Of a stretch of 64,000 nucleotides of DNA, positions 38,024-47,341 are shown piece after piece. Below the pieces are notes generated by a model that saw only the letters and a program-made list of their open reading frames with translations, ran no database searches and was not told where the DNA came from. The DNA is from Gammaproteobacteria bacterium (GTDB lineage Bacteria; Pseudomonadota; Gammaproteobacteria; Pseudomonadales; Halieaceae), in assembly GCA_030427085.1 (NCBI GenBank), contig JAUHXH010000002.1, forward strand, positions 1,153,563 to 1,217,562. Direction: 5' to 3'. The position numbers and the translations under genes are program-made. Numbering within the stretch: the first letter of the stretch is position 1; the number at the start of each line of letters is the position of its first letter.

Positions 38024-41000
38024 TTACTCCTGCCCTGACGACAGTTTGTGCAGCGCTTCACGAACCACTACCCAGATGGTGGCGCCGGAACCGAGAATCT
38101 CAATCAGCAGGGTAACCCGGTCCTGGGTAGCGTAGGCGGCAATCAGCAGCAGGCCGATCAGTAGTAGCAGCGCCGGTGCACGGAAGTGTCGCCAGATCCC
38201 TTCTTTGTCGCCCTTCGCCATCTGTGCGAGCTCTGTTCGGCTGACACGTTTCTTCACCTCTGCCCGCGCGTCCTCGTGAATCACATAGCCCAGCGGCGTT
38301 TCGTAGATAATGCCCTCTGCCATCAGGCGATTAAGGGCTTTGCGATTCTGGGTGTTGGTAATGTTGTGCCACGCGAGGTTCGCCATGGCGATGAGCAGGC
38401 GTTCATCTTCGGCCAGTTCATCCACCCGGCCCGGGCGGTAATCCCCCACTGGCGTGCTGTGCGTGAGGTTGGGGATAAGCCGGGCCAGTACGTAGCGCAT
38501 CAATACGCTGGCAACTGCCAGCATCAGTGCAATTACCGCGGCCGCGGTAGCTAATACCACCGGCCCTCGTGCCCGTGTGTCCGGATAGAGTGAGGTGAAG
38601 AAAAATTCAGCGCGACTGGTGTTGGCCTGAATGGCCATGCAGAGTAAATCATTGTCGTCGCTCTCACAGCGTTGCCAGTACTGGAGCCAGCGATTGCGTT
38701 CACCGTGTGACTGCAGGAGCACGGCATTGGCAGTGCCCAGTCGCGGTAACAGAATGAGCAGTCCCGTCAGGGGGGCGGGATGGCTTCTCTCATCGCCGGT
38801 AGCGACTGCGTTCAGTGTTACGGAAGACTGCTCGCCAAGCTGCCACCAGAGGTGACGCGGATGCGAGGTGGGCGCGTTGGCTCCGTCAGCTCCCGAATAG
38901 CGGATGATCCGTTGTAAGCGCTGTGAGATGGCTTCTTCTGACCGATCTTTACCGTAGCAGGGGCGAGCGCTGGGGTCGAGTTGCGGTGAGGGGGCCTGCA
39001 GCGAAGAAAATACGGTGCACGGCAGATAGATACTGTCACCCAGATGTTGGGTGAGCCAGGTGTCGATGGGCAGCACTTCTATCTGACTACCGGGTTCATA
39101 GCGCCGCAACTCCCGGCGGTAGGTCATGTAGGCGGCTTCGATACTCTGCACATCAAACCAGGCGCTGAAACCCGTCCATCCGCGCTGGTGCAGGTCAAAG
39201 TTTTCTCGCAACGCGGCCGAAGACGGCAGAATGGCGGTAAATAACAGGATGAATGCAAAGTGAATGCTGATATGCGTAAGATTGGCGGCCCGGAACGGCA
39301 ATGCGACTGACTCGGGTACTCGGGGCGAACGGAAATTCCGGTTCTCCGGGTAGTAGTGGTAGCGCACCACCTGACGCAGGAAGTATTCAAAACGAAGCGC
39401 GCCGTAAAACAGCAGTGCTGCTACCAGCAATACCAGCGCGTGGAAGTGTTGCAAGCTGTAGATAAGCCACAGGGAGAGGCACACCATGGCGAGGTCTAAC
39501 AGGTGTGTGATACGCAGCCGCCGACAGACCGGAAAGGCTCGCTTGCGCAGGAAGAACACCGCCAGTCCCACCGCAAGTACGCCGTTGTGCCACCAGGATG
39601 CATGGCTTTCGTTGGGCGGGTAAAAAAAGGTCGACAGCAGCCAAACCAGCGTTGCGGAAAAATAAAATGCGTAGGAGATAACTACCAGGGTGGGTAAGCG
39701 TGTGGTGCCGGGAAAAATCATCGAACTGGCCAGCATGGACAATACTTTCAAAATCAGGAAGCTGGCGACAATAGCCAGGTAAACCAGCCCCATGCTGTAC
39801 ATCGCGGAGATGCTGAAGTGGAAAATCTGCGCTTCCTGCAGTTTGGAGTCGATAAATACCGCGAGTATCCAGGGGCTGTCTTCGATGCGGGATAAGTGCA
39901 CCCGATGTGCCACGCCGTTGTACAGTGTGTTGAAGGTTCCCTCTACGTCCGAAGCTACGGCAGCAAACAACTTCGGGTCGTCATCGGTGGCGCTGAAGAA
40001 ATTTTCCCGTAGCGCGCGCTCGCGTTTGCTGTGAAACAATACATCCCCGGTGGATCGGGAAAAGACCGCGAAGCCGTAGCCATGAGGCAGTACTGCATCA
40101 TCAAGCGCGCTCAGCCTGGTGATGGCTACGGTGACCAGAGCATCCTTATGCTTGAGGTTGGCGTCGGTGCTGCGGGAAATCACCGTTTCCCGTAAACCAT
40201 CTACTTTCGATTCGATTCTCCCCACATAACCTCGCTCGCCATTCGGTAGTGGGTACCACCCCAGGTTTTGTCGAATATGCTGGAAATACTCCCGGCTGCT
40301 CAGATCGGTGGCGCCCGCAGCGGCTGACTTGGGCTTGCTGCTGGGATAGCGTATGCGGCTGTAGCAATTCACCGTGCGGTAGCCACCTGCGTCCAGCCAA
40401 TACACGGTGTCGAGCATATCTGCCGGGCGTAACAGGAAATCACAGCGGGAATCATCGGTGTACTTGCTGGTCGTTGCAGAGCGAAAGTGTTCACCAGCCG
40501 GCAGGACAATCGGTGCGGGGCGAAGGGCTTCCGGCATGCTCACTTCTCGGTGGGCGGGCTGCAGCCCCACATAATCCAGCGCACGCAGCGCTTCAAATCG
40601 CCGGTCCAGCCCCTGTTTGATGTTGGCTTTCATCTTTGCACTGATTTGCATCAGATCGTAGTCGACCGTGCTGCGTAGTGCCGATTGGCTCAGTAGTGAG
40701 TAGGCGAGAATCATGCCTAATGAGACGATGGCCGGGATGGCCACGGTCACCAGTACCCAGTCCCGGCGAAACACCAGGCCACTGGGCGTAATCAGGAAGA
40801 GGCGCAGTAAGGGTAGTACCGCGATGATGATGCCCAGCGTGAGGGCTATGTGGACAAAGCGGACGAGGTTGATGGACAGGCGGTTGGCATCGAAGCGACT
40901 TTTCTCTACCAGGCCAATCAGTACCAAATTGTCACTGCTGTCTTGTTGCACGGTCTTGATGCCTGTGGGATACACGAAACCTAGATAACTTCGCCCGGTC

Positions 41001-41773
41001 ATGCTGAATCGGATGATGTCGGTTTGTCCAAAGGCGTTGCCTTCAAAGTCATAGGGTTCCTCGTCGTCTCTGGACAGTGCCTCCTTGCGAACGGAATGGC
41101 GGTACACGTAGTGAAGTTTGACCACAGAAGTGAGTCGCTCCGATTCAGTGGTGCGCAAACTCGTACGTGCTTCATAGGGTTGGCCACGCCGCTCCAGGTC
41201 AACGCTATGAAAGTACACGTCGTGGTTGTTTGCGTTGGCAATCACGATGCTGTGGAAGTACTCGGGAACATCGCTGATTCCCTGGATGTTGGCGTAGGGC
41301 ACATGCAACCGAATACGCAGTGGGCAGGCTTTCGCGCTGGCACTGCGATCACGGGTATAGCCAACCGCCTCAAGGCCTGCGGGAGAGAAAGTGTAGGAAC
41401 CTTTCGGCGTTACATCACCGCAATCAGAGACTTTAGCTACCTGTATTTGCGAGGCACTACGGAACAAGTCTCCCGGCGCTACCAGCCGTTCGCTCAGTGC
41501 ATTGCGCACCTGAACAATGGCCGCCTCGGTATTGCCGGGCGTGTCTGAATTGCCGAGCAGGAAGTCAGTGTAGTTAGGAATAGTCACCACTGCCTCGGCG
41601 GTGGACTGCAGGTTTCGGGAGACGCCTGAGAGGTAGTAAATATTCCTCGCGGTGAGGTGTTCAGACGATCGTTGTATGCCGGCGTAATACATGCCCATGA
41701 TCGCCAGCAACACCACCAACACAGCCACTACATAGCGGTTCGGCAAGAAGCGAGCAATGTTGGGCAGCTTCAC
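38024..41773 (-). CDS. Large multi-pass membrane protein with Cache-like extracytoplasmic sensor regions
   Basis: 1249 residues, GTG start overlapping the preceding stop (GTGA). I do not recognise the family. A first helix (about 13-31) is followed by a periplasmic region to about 305, two helices (about 310-362), then a second extracytoplasmic region (about 363-650) with SSREYFQHIRQ and later segments typical of double-Cache ligand-binding domains. Several helices follow (about 650-850), then a third soluble region, a helix near 1100, a short cytoplasmic stretch that may be winged-helix-like (about 1140-1190), and two final helices. No kinase, cyclase, GGDEF or methyl-accepting domain is present. 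As the last gene of the haem-enzyme operon it may sense or transport the pathway's product. Confidence 0.72.
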   Translation of the reverse strand: MKLPNIARFLPNRYVVAVLVVLLAIMGMYYAGIQRSSEHLTARNIYYLSGVSRNLQSTAEAVVTIPNYTDFLLGNSDTPGNTEAAIVQVRNALSERLVAPGDLFRSASQIQVAKVSDCGDVTPKGSYTFSPAGLEAVGYTRDRSASAKACPLRIRLHVPYANIQGISDVPEYFHSIVIANANNHDVYFHSVDLERRGQPYEARTSLRTTESERLTSVVKLHYVYRHSVRKEALSRDDEEPYDFEGNAFGQTDIIRFSMTGRSYLGFVYPTGIKTVQQDSSDNLVLIGLVEKSRFDANRLSINLVRFVHIALTLGIIIAVLPLLRLFLITPSGLVFRRDWVLVTVAIPAIVSLGMILAYSLLSQSALRSTVDYDLMQISAKMKANIKQGLDRRFEALRALDYVGLQPAHREVSMPEALRPAPIVLPAGEHFRSATTSKYTDDSRCDFLLRPADMLDTVYWLDAGGYRTVNCYSRIRYPSSKPKSAAAGATDLSSREYFQHIRQNLGWYPLPNGERGYVGRIESKVDGLRETVISRSTDANLKHKDALVTVAITRLSALDDAVLPHGYGFAVFSRSTGDVLFHSKRERALRENFFSATDDDPKLFAAVASDVEGTFNTLYNGVAHRVHLSRIEDSPWILAVFIDSKLQEAQIFHFSISAMYSMGLVYLAIVASFLILKVLSMLASSMIFPGTTRLPTLVVISYAFYFSATLVWLLSTFFYPPNESHASWWHNGVLAVGLAVFFLRKRAFPVCRRLRITHLLDLAMVCLSLWLIYSLQHFHALVLLVAALLFYGALRFEYFLRQVVRYHYYPENRNFRSPRVPESVALPFRAANLTHISIHFAFILLFTAILPSSAALRENFDLHQRGWTGFSAWFDVQSIEAAYMTYRRELRRYEPGSQIEVLPIDTWLTQHLGDSIYLPCTVFSSLQAPSPQLDPSARPCYGKDRSEEAISQRLQRIIRYSGADGANAPTSHPRHLWWQLGEQSSVTLNAVATGDERSHPAPLTGLLILLPRLGTANAVLLQSHGERNRWLQYWQRCESDDNDLLCMAIQANTSRAEFFFTSLYPDTRARGPVVLATAAAVIALMLAVASVLMRYVLARLIPNLTHSTPVGDYRPGRVDELAEDERLLIAMANLAWHNITNTQNRKALNRLMAEGIIYETPLGYVIHEDARAEVKKRVSRTELAQMAKGDKEGIWRHFRAPALLLLIGLLLIAAYATQDRVTLLIEILGSGATIWVVVREALHKLSSGQE

Positions 41774-42969
41774 TGCGTGTCCTCCCCCGCATCGTCAAAA
41801 CGTTCACTGCCATTGGGCTCCACATGCGTGGTCTCATTCATTTGCTGGCGGAAGCGGGACAGTTCTTCGTACATACGGCGCCGCGCGCGGCTCTGGTTGC
41901 CCAGCGGCCGGTGCTCATGCAGGCAGTGCCAGGGGTTGAACGAGAGTTGCCGGGTGAAGGCAAACTGTGCCGGGCTGTTGAAGCGCTGCGCCGGAATGTG
42001 AACCCGGGCGGCGGAAATGAAGGGAGAGAGATGTTCCGGCCAGCGCACCGCGGCGTTTTCAATCGGCATCCGGTGCGGGTCGGTCTGCATCTGGATCATC
42101 AGATCGAACTCCACACACTTGCGTTGCAGGGTACGAACCATATTGTCTTGCAGGTAGTTGGGCGGAATGCGGCCGAAGGGGATGCCGGGAATTTTGCGGT
42201 CTACTTCCGTGCGCGGGACAAAGGAGTACATCATAGCCTGCCCCTCGCCCAGCAGATAGGGCACACAACTGAAGTGCCGCTGGCCCAGCGGGTTGTACTG
42301 GGTTTCGTTCCACAGGGATTGCATCAGGAAATCCAGTACGTGGCTGTCGCGCGGGTCAAGGAAGTAGTAAATCGGCATGTCCCGCAGGCTCCAGTCCTGA
42401 AGCCGTGCGTTGGCGCGGGTGTCGGGCGTGACAAAGGTGGGGGTACAAATGCTCAGCAGGTCCTGGGTGTATTGTTCATCCGGCATTATTTTCTCGCCGG
42501 GTACATCCATGACTTTGACTGACATGCTGGTAAAGCCGACATCCTGAATATCGTGGGGCACGTCCGGCCCCGGCCCTGCGAAGCGTACCCAGGCCGGGAA
42601 GGTGCGCGCCTGGGCGAACAAGCCGACTCTGAGGTGTGCGGGCAGGTCGTCGCGAATAGTGACCGTGGCGCGTACCAGGCCGTGGGTTTTGGTGTTGCCT
42701 CCGCGTTCGTAGTGCCCCGGGCGAAAGTGCCCACGCATTTGATCGGCCATTAGCTGAATGATGTCATCGAGCGCCTGCTCTTCCCACTCAAACACTTTCT
42801 CTTCGGCAATATCCAGGCCGAGGTCGGGGCGGTTCCGGTTGATCAGGTACTGCAACAGCTTCGCGCTGGGCTCACGCAGCAGGTAGTTCAGTTGCGGCCG
42901 GAAGAAGGGCTCCAGGCGCCGCTCCACCTCCAGTACCCGCACCAACAGGCGATGTAACAGCCGCAGCAT
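41770..42969 (-). CDS. Catalase-like haem protein (catalase-related, no signal peptide)
   Basis: 399 residues from the ATG at 42969, which overlaps the DyP stop (TGATG); a longer open frame exists but begins inside DyP. Shorter than true catalases. It keeps the distal-histidine motif KTHGLVRATVTI (His96) and VRFAG of the catalase fold, and has the C-terminal FNPWHCLHEHRPLG segment shared by a family of catalase-related proteins. The canonical RxFxYxDT tyrosine-ligand motif is not visible. Relatives include catalase-related allene oxide synthases and hydroperoxide-converting enzymes, so its substrate may be a lipid hydroperoxide rather than H2O2 (inference). Confidence 0.82.
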   Translation of the reverse strand: MLRLLHRLLVRVLEVERRLEPFFRPQLNYLLREPSAKLLQYLINRNRPDLGLDIAEEKVFEWEEQALDDIIQLMADQMRGHFRPGHYERGGNTKTHGLVRATVTIRDDLPAHLRVGLFAQARTFPAWVRFAGPGPDVPHDIQDVGFTSMSVKVMDVPGEKIMPDEQYTQDLLSICTPTFVTPDTRANARLQDWSLRDMPIYYFLDPRDSHVLDFLMQSLWNETQYNPLGQRHFSCVPYLLGEGQAMMYSFVPRTEVDRKIPGIPFGRIPPNYLQDNMVRTLQRKCVEFDLMIQMQTDPHRMPIENAAVRWPEHLSPFISAARVHIPAQRFNSPAQFAFTRQLSFNPWHCLHEHRPLGNQSRARRRMYEELSRFRQQMNETTHVEPNGSERFDDAGEDTQ

Positions 42970-44495
42970 CAGTGGTTCTCCCCATCTCGGCGGGTGCACA
43001 AGTAGCGCAATGCGCGCAGTCCCGGCAGGAAGAAATAGCCGCCACCGCGTAGTGTGACGAAGCGCGGTAAACCGCTTACGCGATGTGCCGGGCAGCCTTC
43101 CCTCGGTAGCGAAAAGCTGTCGTTGGCCTCGCCCCCGGGTAGTGGCTCCCGGGTTCCCAGCAGCGGGTCGCTCTCGCCACCCAGACCGGCGAAATGCGCG
43201 CTGGCGATCCATGCGTTTTGCACAAATTCAAACTGTCGCGCCAGGTCAGTGCCCAGGCAGATAAAGTGCAAGCCCCGCGGGGTGTTGTCGGTGCCGGCCA
43301 GCGCTGCTTCAGGTGATAGCACGTCCCCATACACACGCCCGCGTCGCAGAATGCGGTGGAAGCGGGTGGATGCTATCAGGTCTTCGCCCGGGTGGCGTCG
43401 CGGGAAACCGAGTTGTCGCAACAGGCGTTTGAGCAGGGTGTTGGCACCGGGTGGAAAATCGCCGGTGCGTGGATTGGCGCGCCGGATGTGGGCACCCAGA
43501 GGGCAAACCTGACCCAGTGGGTCACCGTTGAAAGTGAAGTCGTTGGCGCGCTGGCGTGAATCGGGCGGTGTGTTGCCCTGTTGATCGAAGGGTTCCAGCG
43601 GTGTGCCGTCGCGTTGTCGACCCACCATGGCCGCAGCGAGTTCGTCGCGGCGCTGCTCATCACCCTGCGCTAGATGATTCAGTGTGGACCAGAACAGGTG
43701 TGGGTTTTGCTCGAGCTGGCGCAACACAAGGTAGCTGCCATTGCGGCCGAGGTCTCGGTAGTGGGGTGATTCTGCGGCGGGGGGCAGGACGGTGGCTGCG
43801 GGGTCGTGGCTTGCATCCACCAGCGGCCGGGCAGTGTACTGACCGTATTCGTTGGCGTAGCCCAACAGCAATTCGCCCAGCGCCATTTGGTGGCGGTAGT
43901 CGCGTTCGGACACAGGATCCAGTTTTTGCTCCCAGTCCGGTGCCGGTTGGCTGATGCCGTCCACGAAAGCAAAATGCTCGCGCATGCCGCCGGCGCTGGC
44001 GGTGAGCGCATCACCCACCAGCAGGAAGGCCGTATCGAATACCTCGTCCTGCAATGACGCCTGGAACTCTGCCAGGCGTCCGCGCTGGCTGTAGAGCAGC
44101 AGCAACACATGGGGTGCAGTGGCTGACTCGCCTCCCCAATCCCAGTGTGTGGGATCGCTGGCACCCACATCGCCCAGTCGTCGCGACCGACCACTGTTTC
44201 CGGACATACCCTGTTGCCATGGCAGATCGAATTCCGCAATAACGCTCTCTGGCACGCCCAGAGCGATTAAGCCGGGCGCAGAGAAGGCAACCTGCAGGGC
44301 GAAATCTGGTGGTGACTCGGAAGTAGCCGCCGAGGTTACCGGGGCGGCTTCCAGCCATTGGCGTGCTGCGTCGGCCTGCTGAATTTGCAGAAGCAAAAAA
44401 CAACTGTCGCTGAGGTGGCCATGCCCATAGCGCACCAGCCCCTGAATGTCGTCGTATTCAGGGGCGGCGTGAAGGCCTGGCCTTGTCGTGCTCAC
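42969..44495 (-). CDS. DyP-type haem peroxidase
   Basis: 508 residues from a GTG at 44495 that overlaps the upstream stop (GTGA) and has AGGA just before it; an ATG five codons earlier is the alternative. DyP enzymes oxidise bulky organic substrates with H2O2. The distal motif normally GxxDG reads AFVDG in EHFAFVDGISQP, so the catalytic Asp is kept but the first Gly is Ala. The proximal His is in RFHRILRRGRVYGD in the C-terminal half. No signal peptide is seen. It sits in the middle of the haem-enzyme operon and is translationally coupled to both neighbours. Confidence 0.88.
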   Translation of the reverse strand: MSTTRPGLHAAPEYDDIQGLVRYGHGHLSDSCFLLLQIQQADAARQWLEAAPVTSAATSESPPDFALQVAFSAPGLIALGVPESVIAEFDLPWQQGMSGNSGRSRRLGDVGASDPTHWDWGGESATAPHVLLLLYSQRGRLAEFQASLQDEVFDTAFLLVGDALTASAGGMREHFAFVDGISQPAPDWEQKLDPVSERDYRHQMALGELLLGYANEYGQYTARPLVDASHDPAATVLPPAAESPHYRDLGRNGSYLVLRQLEQNPHLFWSTLNHLAQGDEQRRDELAAAMVGRQRDGTPLEPFDQQGNTPPDSRQRANDFTFNGDPLGQVCPLGAHIRRANPRTGDFPPGANTLLKRLLRQLGFPRRHPGEDLIASTRFHRILRRGRVYGDVLSPEAALAGTDNTPRGLHFICLGTDLARQFEFVQNAWIASAHFAGLGGESDPLLGTREPLPGGEANDSFSLPREGCPAHRVSGLPRFVTLRGGGYFFLPGLRALRYLCTRRDGENH

Positions 44496-45796
44496 AGGTC
44501 CTGTGCCCATTGCCGCAGCGCTCGCTGGGACAGGTGGCGAGCGAACAGGCCATCGCGAATGCGGGCGTTGCGCGCCAGCTCCACAGCCGTCAGGCCGGGG
44601 TAGGCCTTGTACCAACACTCTGAGGGCAACTGATTGCGACGCAGTGTGGCCTTGTAGCGCTGTTCGTATTCAGCGCCACCGAGGATCAGGAAGCGTGTAC
44701 GCGGATAGCCAATGCCATTGCTGAACACCAGGTTTAGTCCCCAGGCGACCTTGTTGATGAAGTCGTCCATGTAACTTTCGGCGCTGCCGTCGTAGTTGCT
44801 GGCGAAGTAAACCCGTCGCCCTTTGTCCATCAGCACCCAACGGGCGAAATGGATGGTCTGGATTCGAGTGAGATAGCCACGGTGATAAATGTGTTGCGCA
44901 GCGTAGTTGAGCAGGCACAGCAGCGCGCGAATCGTCAGCCGTCGGAATAGCCCCGGCTTGACCTGTCCGAACACATTAAAGTGATTGGTGACGTTCAAGT
45001 CTTCCTGCGCCACCAGCCTGTCCAGATGATCGGCGCTCGGGCGCTCAGTATTTTCTGGATCGCTGCGTTCCAGATACCGCAGCCAGATTAGCCAGGGGAT
45101 GGCGACGATCAGCGCGATGGGCAATAAGGCCAACAGCAGCAAAGGTATCCCGATGGCATGTAGCCAACGCCGTAACACCCGACCGATGGGTGCAGCTTGT
45201 GGTGCGCTCAGCTCTATTTCACCGTTGTTTTGCAGTGCTTCTATATGCGCCCTCAGCTGTTGCCGCAGCGCATTCGGATTGCGATTGGCGGGCTGTTGCA
45301 TAAGATCGGGCAGTGCCTGTCGAATGGTAGCGCTGAGTGTTTGCTCCTGCCGTACTTGCAGCACCGTGCGGCCGCGCCAGTTAGTGTAGGTCGCCTGTGC
45401 CGGCTCCAGGTGTTCGTGTAGCCACTGCAGCAGATGGGGATGTGTGCTTCTGAAACCCAGGCAGTGACTGAATATTTGCCGTAGTCCCGCATCGCAACGG
45501 ATACACAGCTCGGCCAGAAAAACATCCACCGGACCATCGATGTCGGCAACAAATGCCAGGGTTGGTGGCCACGGTCGAGGCGCTCGCCCGTGCAGGCGCA
45601 TATCGTCGTTGGTCAACGCTTCCAGAATGGTAAAGCGCGCCATGTGTATCTGCTGGAACTGGTAAAAGGGTATGACGGCATTGTGTGGGTCGGCGAGCCC
45701 CGGTGCCGCGGTCATGGTGGCCAGCAGGGTCCGCAGTGCATCCAGCTTCGCCGGCGCAATGCGAGCGAACAGGGTGACAGTGGACTGGTCGGTCAT
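44492..45796 (-). CDS. Uncharacterised protein with central membrane hairpin
   Basis: 434 residues from the ATG at 45796, two bases after the upstream stop; a longer frame exists but would overlap the neighbour. I do not recognise the family. Residues 1-220 look soluble, with conserved-looking AFVADIDGPVDVFLAEL and CIRCDAGLRQIF segments. A strongly hydrophobic stretch (about 225-255) suggests one or two membrane helices, followed by a basic cytoplasmic C-terminal half. Its position between a small protein and DyP, with overlapping reading frames, ties it to the haem-enzyme operon, perhaps as a membrane docking partner. Confidence 0.75.
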   Translation of the reverse strand: MTDQSTVTLFARIAPAKLDALRTLLATMTAAPGLADPHNAVIPFYQFQQIHMARFTILEALTNDDMRLHGRAPRPWPPTLAFVADIDGPVDVFLAELCIRCDAGLRQIFSHCLGFRSTHPHLLQWLHEHLEPAQATYTNWRGRTVLQVRQEQTLSATIRQALPDLMQQPANRNPNALRQQLRAHIEALQNNGEIELSAPQAAPIGRVLRRWLHAIGIPLLLLALLPIALIVAIPWLIWLRYLERSDPENTERPSADHLDRLVAQEDLNVTNHFNVFGQVKPGLFRRLTIRALLCLLNYAAQHIYHRGYLTRIQTIHFARWVLMDKGRRVYFASNYDGSAESYMDDFINKVAWGLNLVFSNGIGYPRTRFLILGGAEYEQRYKATLRRNQLPSECWYKAYPGLTAVELARNARIRDGLFARHLSQRALRQWAQDL

Positions 45797-45798
45797 GG

Positions 45799-46263
45799 TC
45801 AGTCCGACGACGATGTCGGTGTGAGCGCGAAGTCGAGGATGCGTCGCTGTCCCCACCAGACCTTGCCGAGGTAAACGCCGGGTTCGATCTCCCGAATTTC
45901 ATCGCGGATATAGCGGGCAAAGAACGAGGTACTGCCATAGTCGATGACGATCGTTTCCCGGCCATCCATCCAGCTCGCTTCGCGATACACCTTGGCCACG
46001 ATGAAAGTGAGGCTGAACGGCGTGATCTTGTTGACCAGAATGCCACTTTCGCCATCGGCCGAAAAAATATCGAACACCTTGCCCTGCCAGCCGAACAGCC
46101 GGGCGAAGCGCGCATAGCAACGGGAAAAGGTGGAGCCCGCTACGATCGCGGTACCGCGAGTGTCACCGCGGGGAAGGTTGCCCGCGTCGGCGCTGACGTA
46201 AATTTCGTCCAGTTCGTCCCGGTCCAGGCCCAGCCACTGTTCTACTGCGGGGTGTCTGCTCAT
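45799..46263 (-). CDS. Small uncharacterised soluble protein of the haem-enzyme operon
   Basis: 154 residues, no signal peptide or membrane helix. Alternating polar and hydrophobic strands (for example FDIFSADGES, ILVNKITPF, TIVIDYGSTSFF and GVYLGKVWWG) suggest a beta-barrel, lipocalin-like shape, which could bind a hydrophobic ligand; this is inference from the pattern only. The gene lies 31 bases after the catalase-like lipoprotein and two bases before the next gene. I do not recognise its function. Confidence 0.72.
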   Translation of the reverse strand: MSRHPAVEQWLGLDRDELDEIYVSADAGNLPRGDTRGTAIVAGSTFSRCYARFARLFGWQGKVFDIFSADGESGILVNKITPFSLTFIVAKVYREASWMDGRETIVIDYGSTSFFARYIRDEIREIEPGVYLGKVWWGQRRILDFALTPTSSSD

Positions 46264-46294
46264 GCTCCCTCACTTGCGCCCGAGTCTCTGAGGC

Positions 46295-47341
46295 CTACTC
46301 CTGCGCGTTACTGTGCTCTCGATTGCTGTCGATGCGGAACTGGCCCGCTTCGGCGTACACCGCGCGCCGCACGCGATTAATGCCGCCCAGTGGGCGATGC
46401 TCCTCTGTGGCCTGCCAGGGATTGAAGCGGAGTTGTTCACACTGTGGGTCCTGCCCGGCAGCGGCTACCGTCTGCGAGTGAAAATTAACGGTGGCCACGG
46501 CTTGCCAGGCCGACTGGTCGGTATCCCACTCCTGGGAGGCGTTTTCGATGGGCATGTCTGCTGGATCACCCTGGGGTTGCACGGCAAAGCGGAAGCAGGC
46601 ATCCCCCGTTTCCAGTTGCCTGGCGATCGCCTGTGTCAACGCATCGGGGTGATCGTCGCCACGAAAATGCGGTTGGTCACCGCAGGGCAACAGTGCGTAC
46701 TTCACCGCGCTGTCCTCGCCACCGAGGCGGTAGGGCGTGGTGCTGAAGTAGGGAATATCGAAGGGGCTGTCGATCTGTTCCCGGCCGCGCAGCACGATCG
46801 CCAACGAATACCAGTGCGCAGGATTGAGGAAGTAACGCCAGCGCTGGTCGTTGGCGGAGGCTTCGATGAAATCCAGAAAGTCTTCAGGATTGGCCGCGAA
46901 TAGCACTGGATAGCTGTTAAACAAAAAGTCAGTGGTGCCGGGTTCCCCCCAAAGTGGGGTGCCCGGGGTGCCGTGCAATTTGAGTGAGGCACCGCGAAAA
47001 TCCTTGTCGCGGTCGTCCTGCGTGACAGCATTGGCGAAGCGCACAGTAGTGGCGTAGCGGGCGCCGGGTTGCAACAGGCCGTGCTGAAAAGCAGAGGGGA
47101 GGTTTGCATCCACCTGGAACCGGGCGTCCAGGCAAGCCAGCGATTTGGCCTGGTTGAAACGCTGGAGATCACCTTGCGAGGAGCGCGGCATGTGCTCGCT
47201 AATCAGTGCGATCATGCGCGCGGTGATGGCGGCCTCATTGGCCTGGGTTCGCTCTTGCCCCGGTTTCATATTGTCATCCGCCGTGTCACACGCGGGCAGC
47301 AACACGGCCAGCAGCACGCTGGTGAGGAATCGCCTGTTCAC
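46295..47341 (-). CDS. Catalase-like lipoprotein lacking the distal histidine
   Basis: 348 residues, GTG start overlapping the preceding stop (GTGA). A lipoprotein signal is clear: a basic start, a hydrophobic core and the lipobox LLPAC with Cys18, so it is exported and lipid-anchored. The rest resembles the catalase-related protein at 41770-42969, including VRFANA and the C-terminal FNPWQATEEHRPLGGINRVRRAVY. Where the cytoplasmic copy has KTHG the lipoprotein has KSLA (Leu68), so the distal catalytic His appears to be lost. It may bind a ligand without catalase activity, or use a different chemistry. Confidence 0.83.
   Translation of the reverse strand: MNRRFLTSVLLAVLLPACDTADDNMKPGQERTQANEAAITARMIALISEHMPRSSQGDLQRFNQAKSLACLDARFQVDANLPSAFQHGLLQPGARYATTVRFANAVTQDDRDKDFRGASLKLHGTPGTPLWGEPGTTDFLFNSYPVLFAANPEDFLDFIEASANDQRWRYFLNPAHWYSLAIVLRGREQIDSPFDIPYFSTTPYRLGGEDSAVKYALLPCGDQPHFRGDDHPDALTQAIARQLETGDACFRFAVQPQGDPADMPIENASQEWDTDQSAWQAVATVNFHSQTVAAAGQDPQCEQLRFNPWQATEEHRPLGGINRVRRAVYAEAGQFRIDSNREHSNAQE

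Noticed and set aside
42970..43212. Longer N-terminus for the catalase-like protein
   Set aside because: The extra 81 codons lie inside the DyP gene, are Arg-rich and lack a ribosome site. The ATG overlapping the DyP stop is the natural start.
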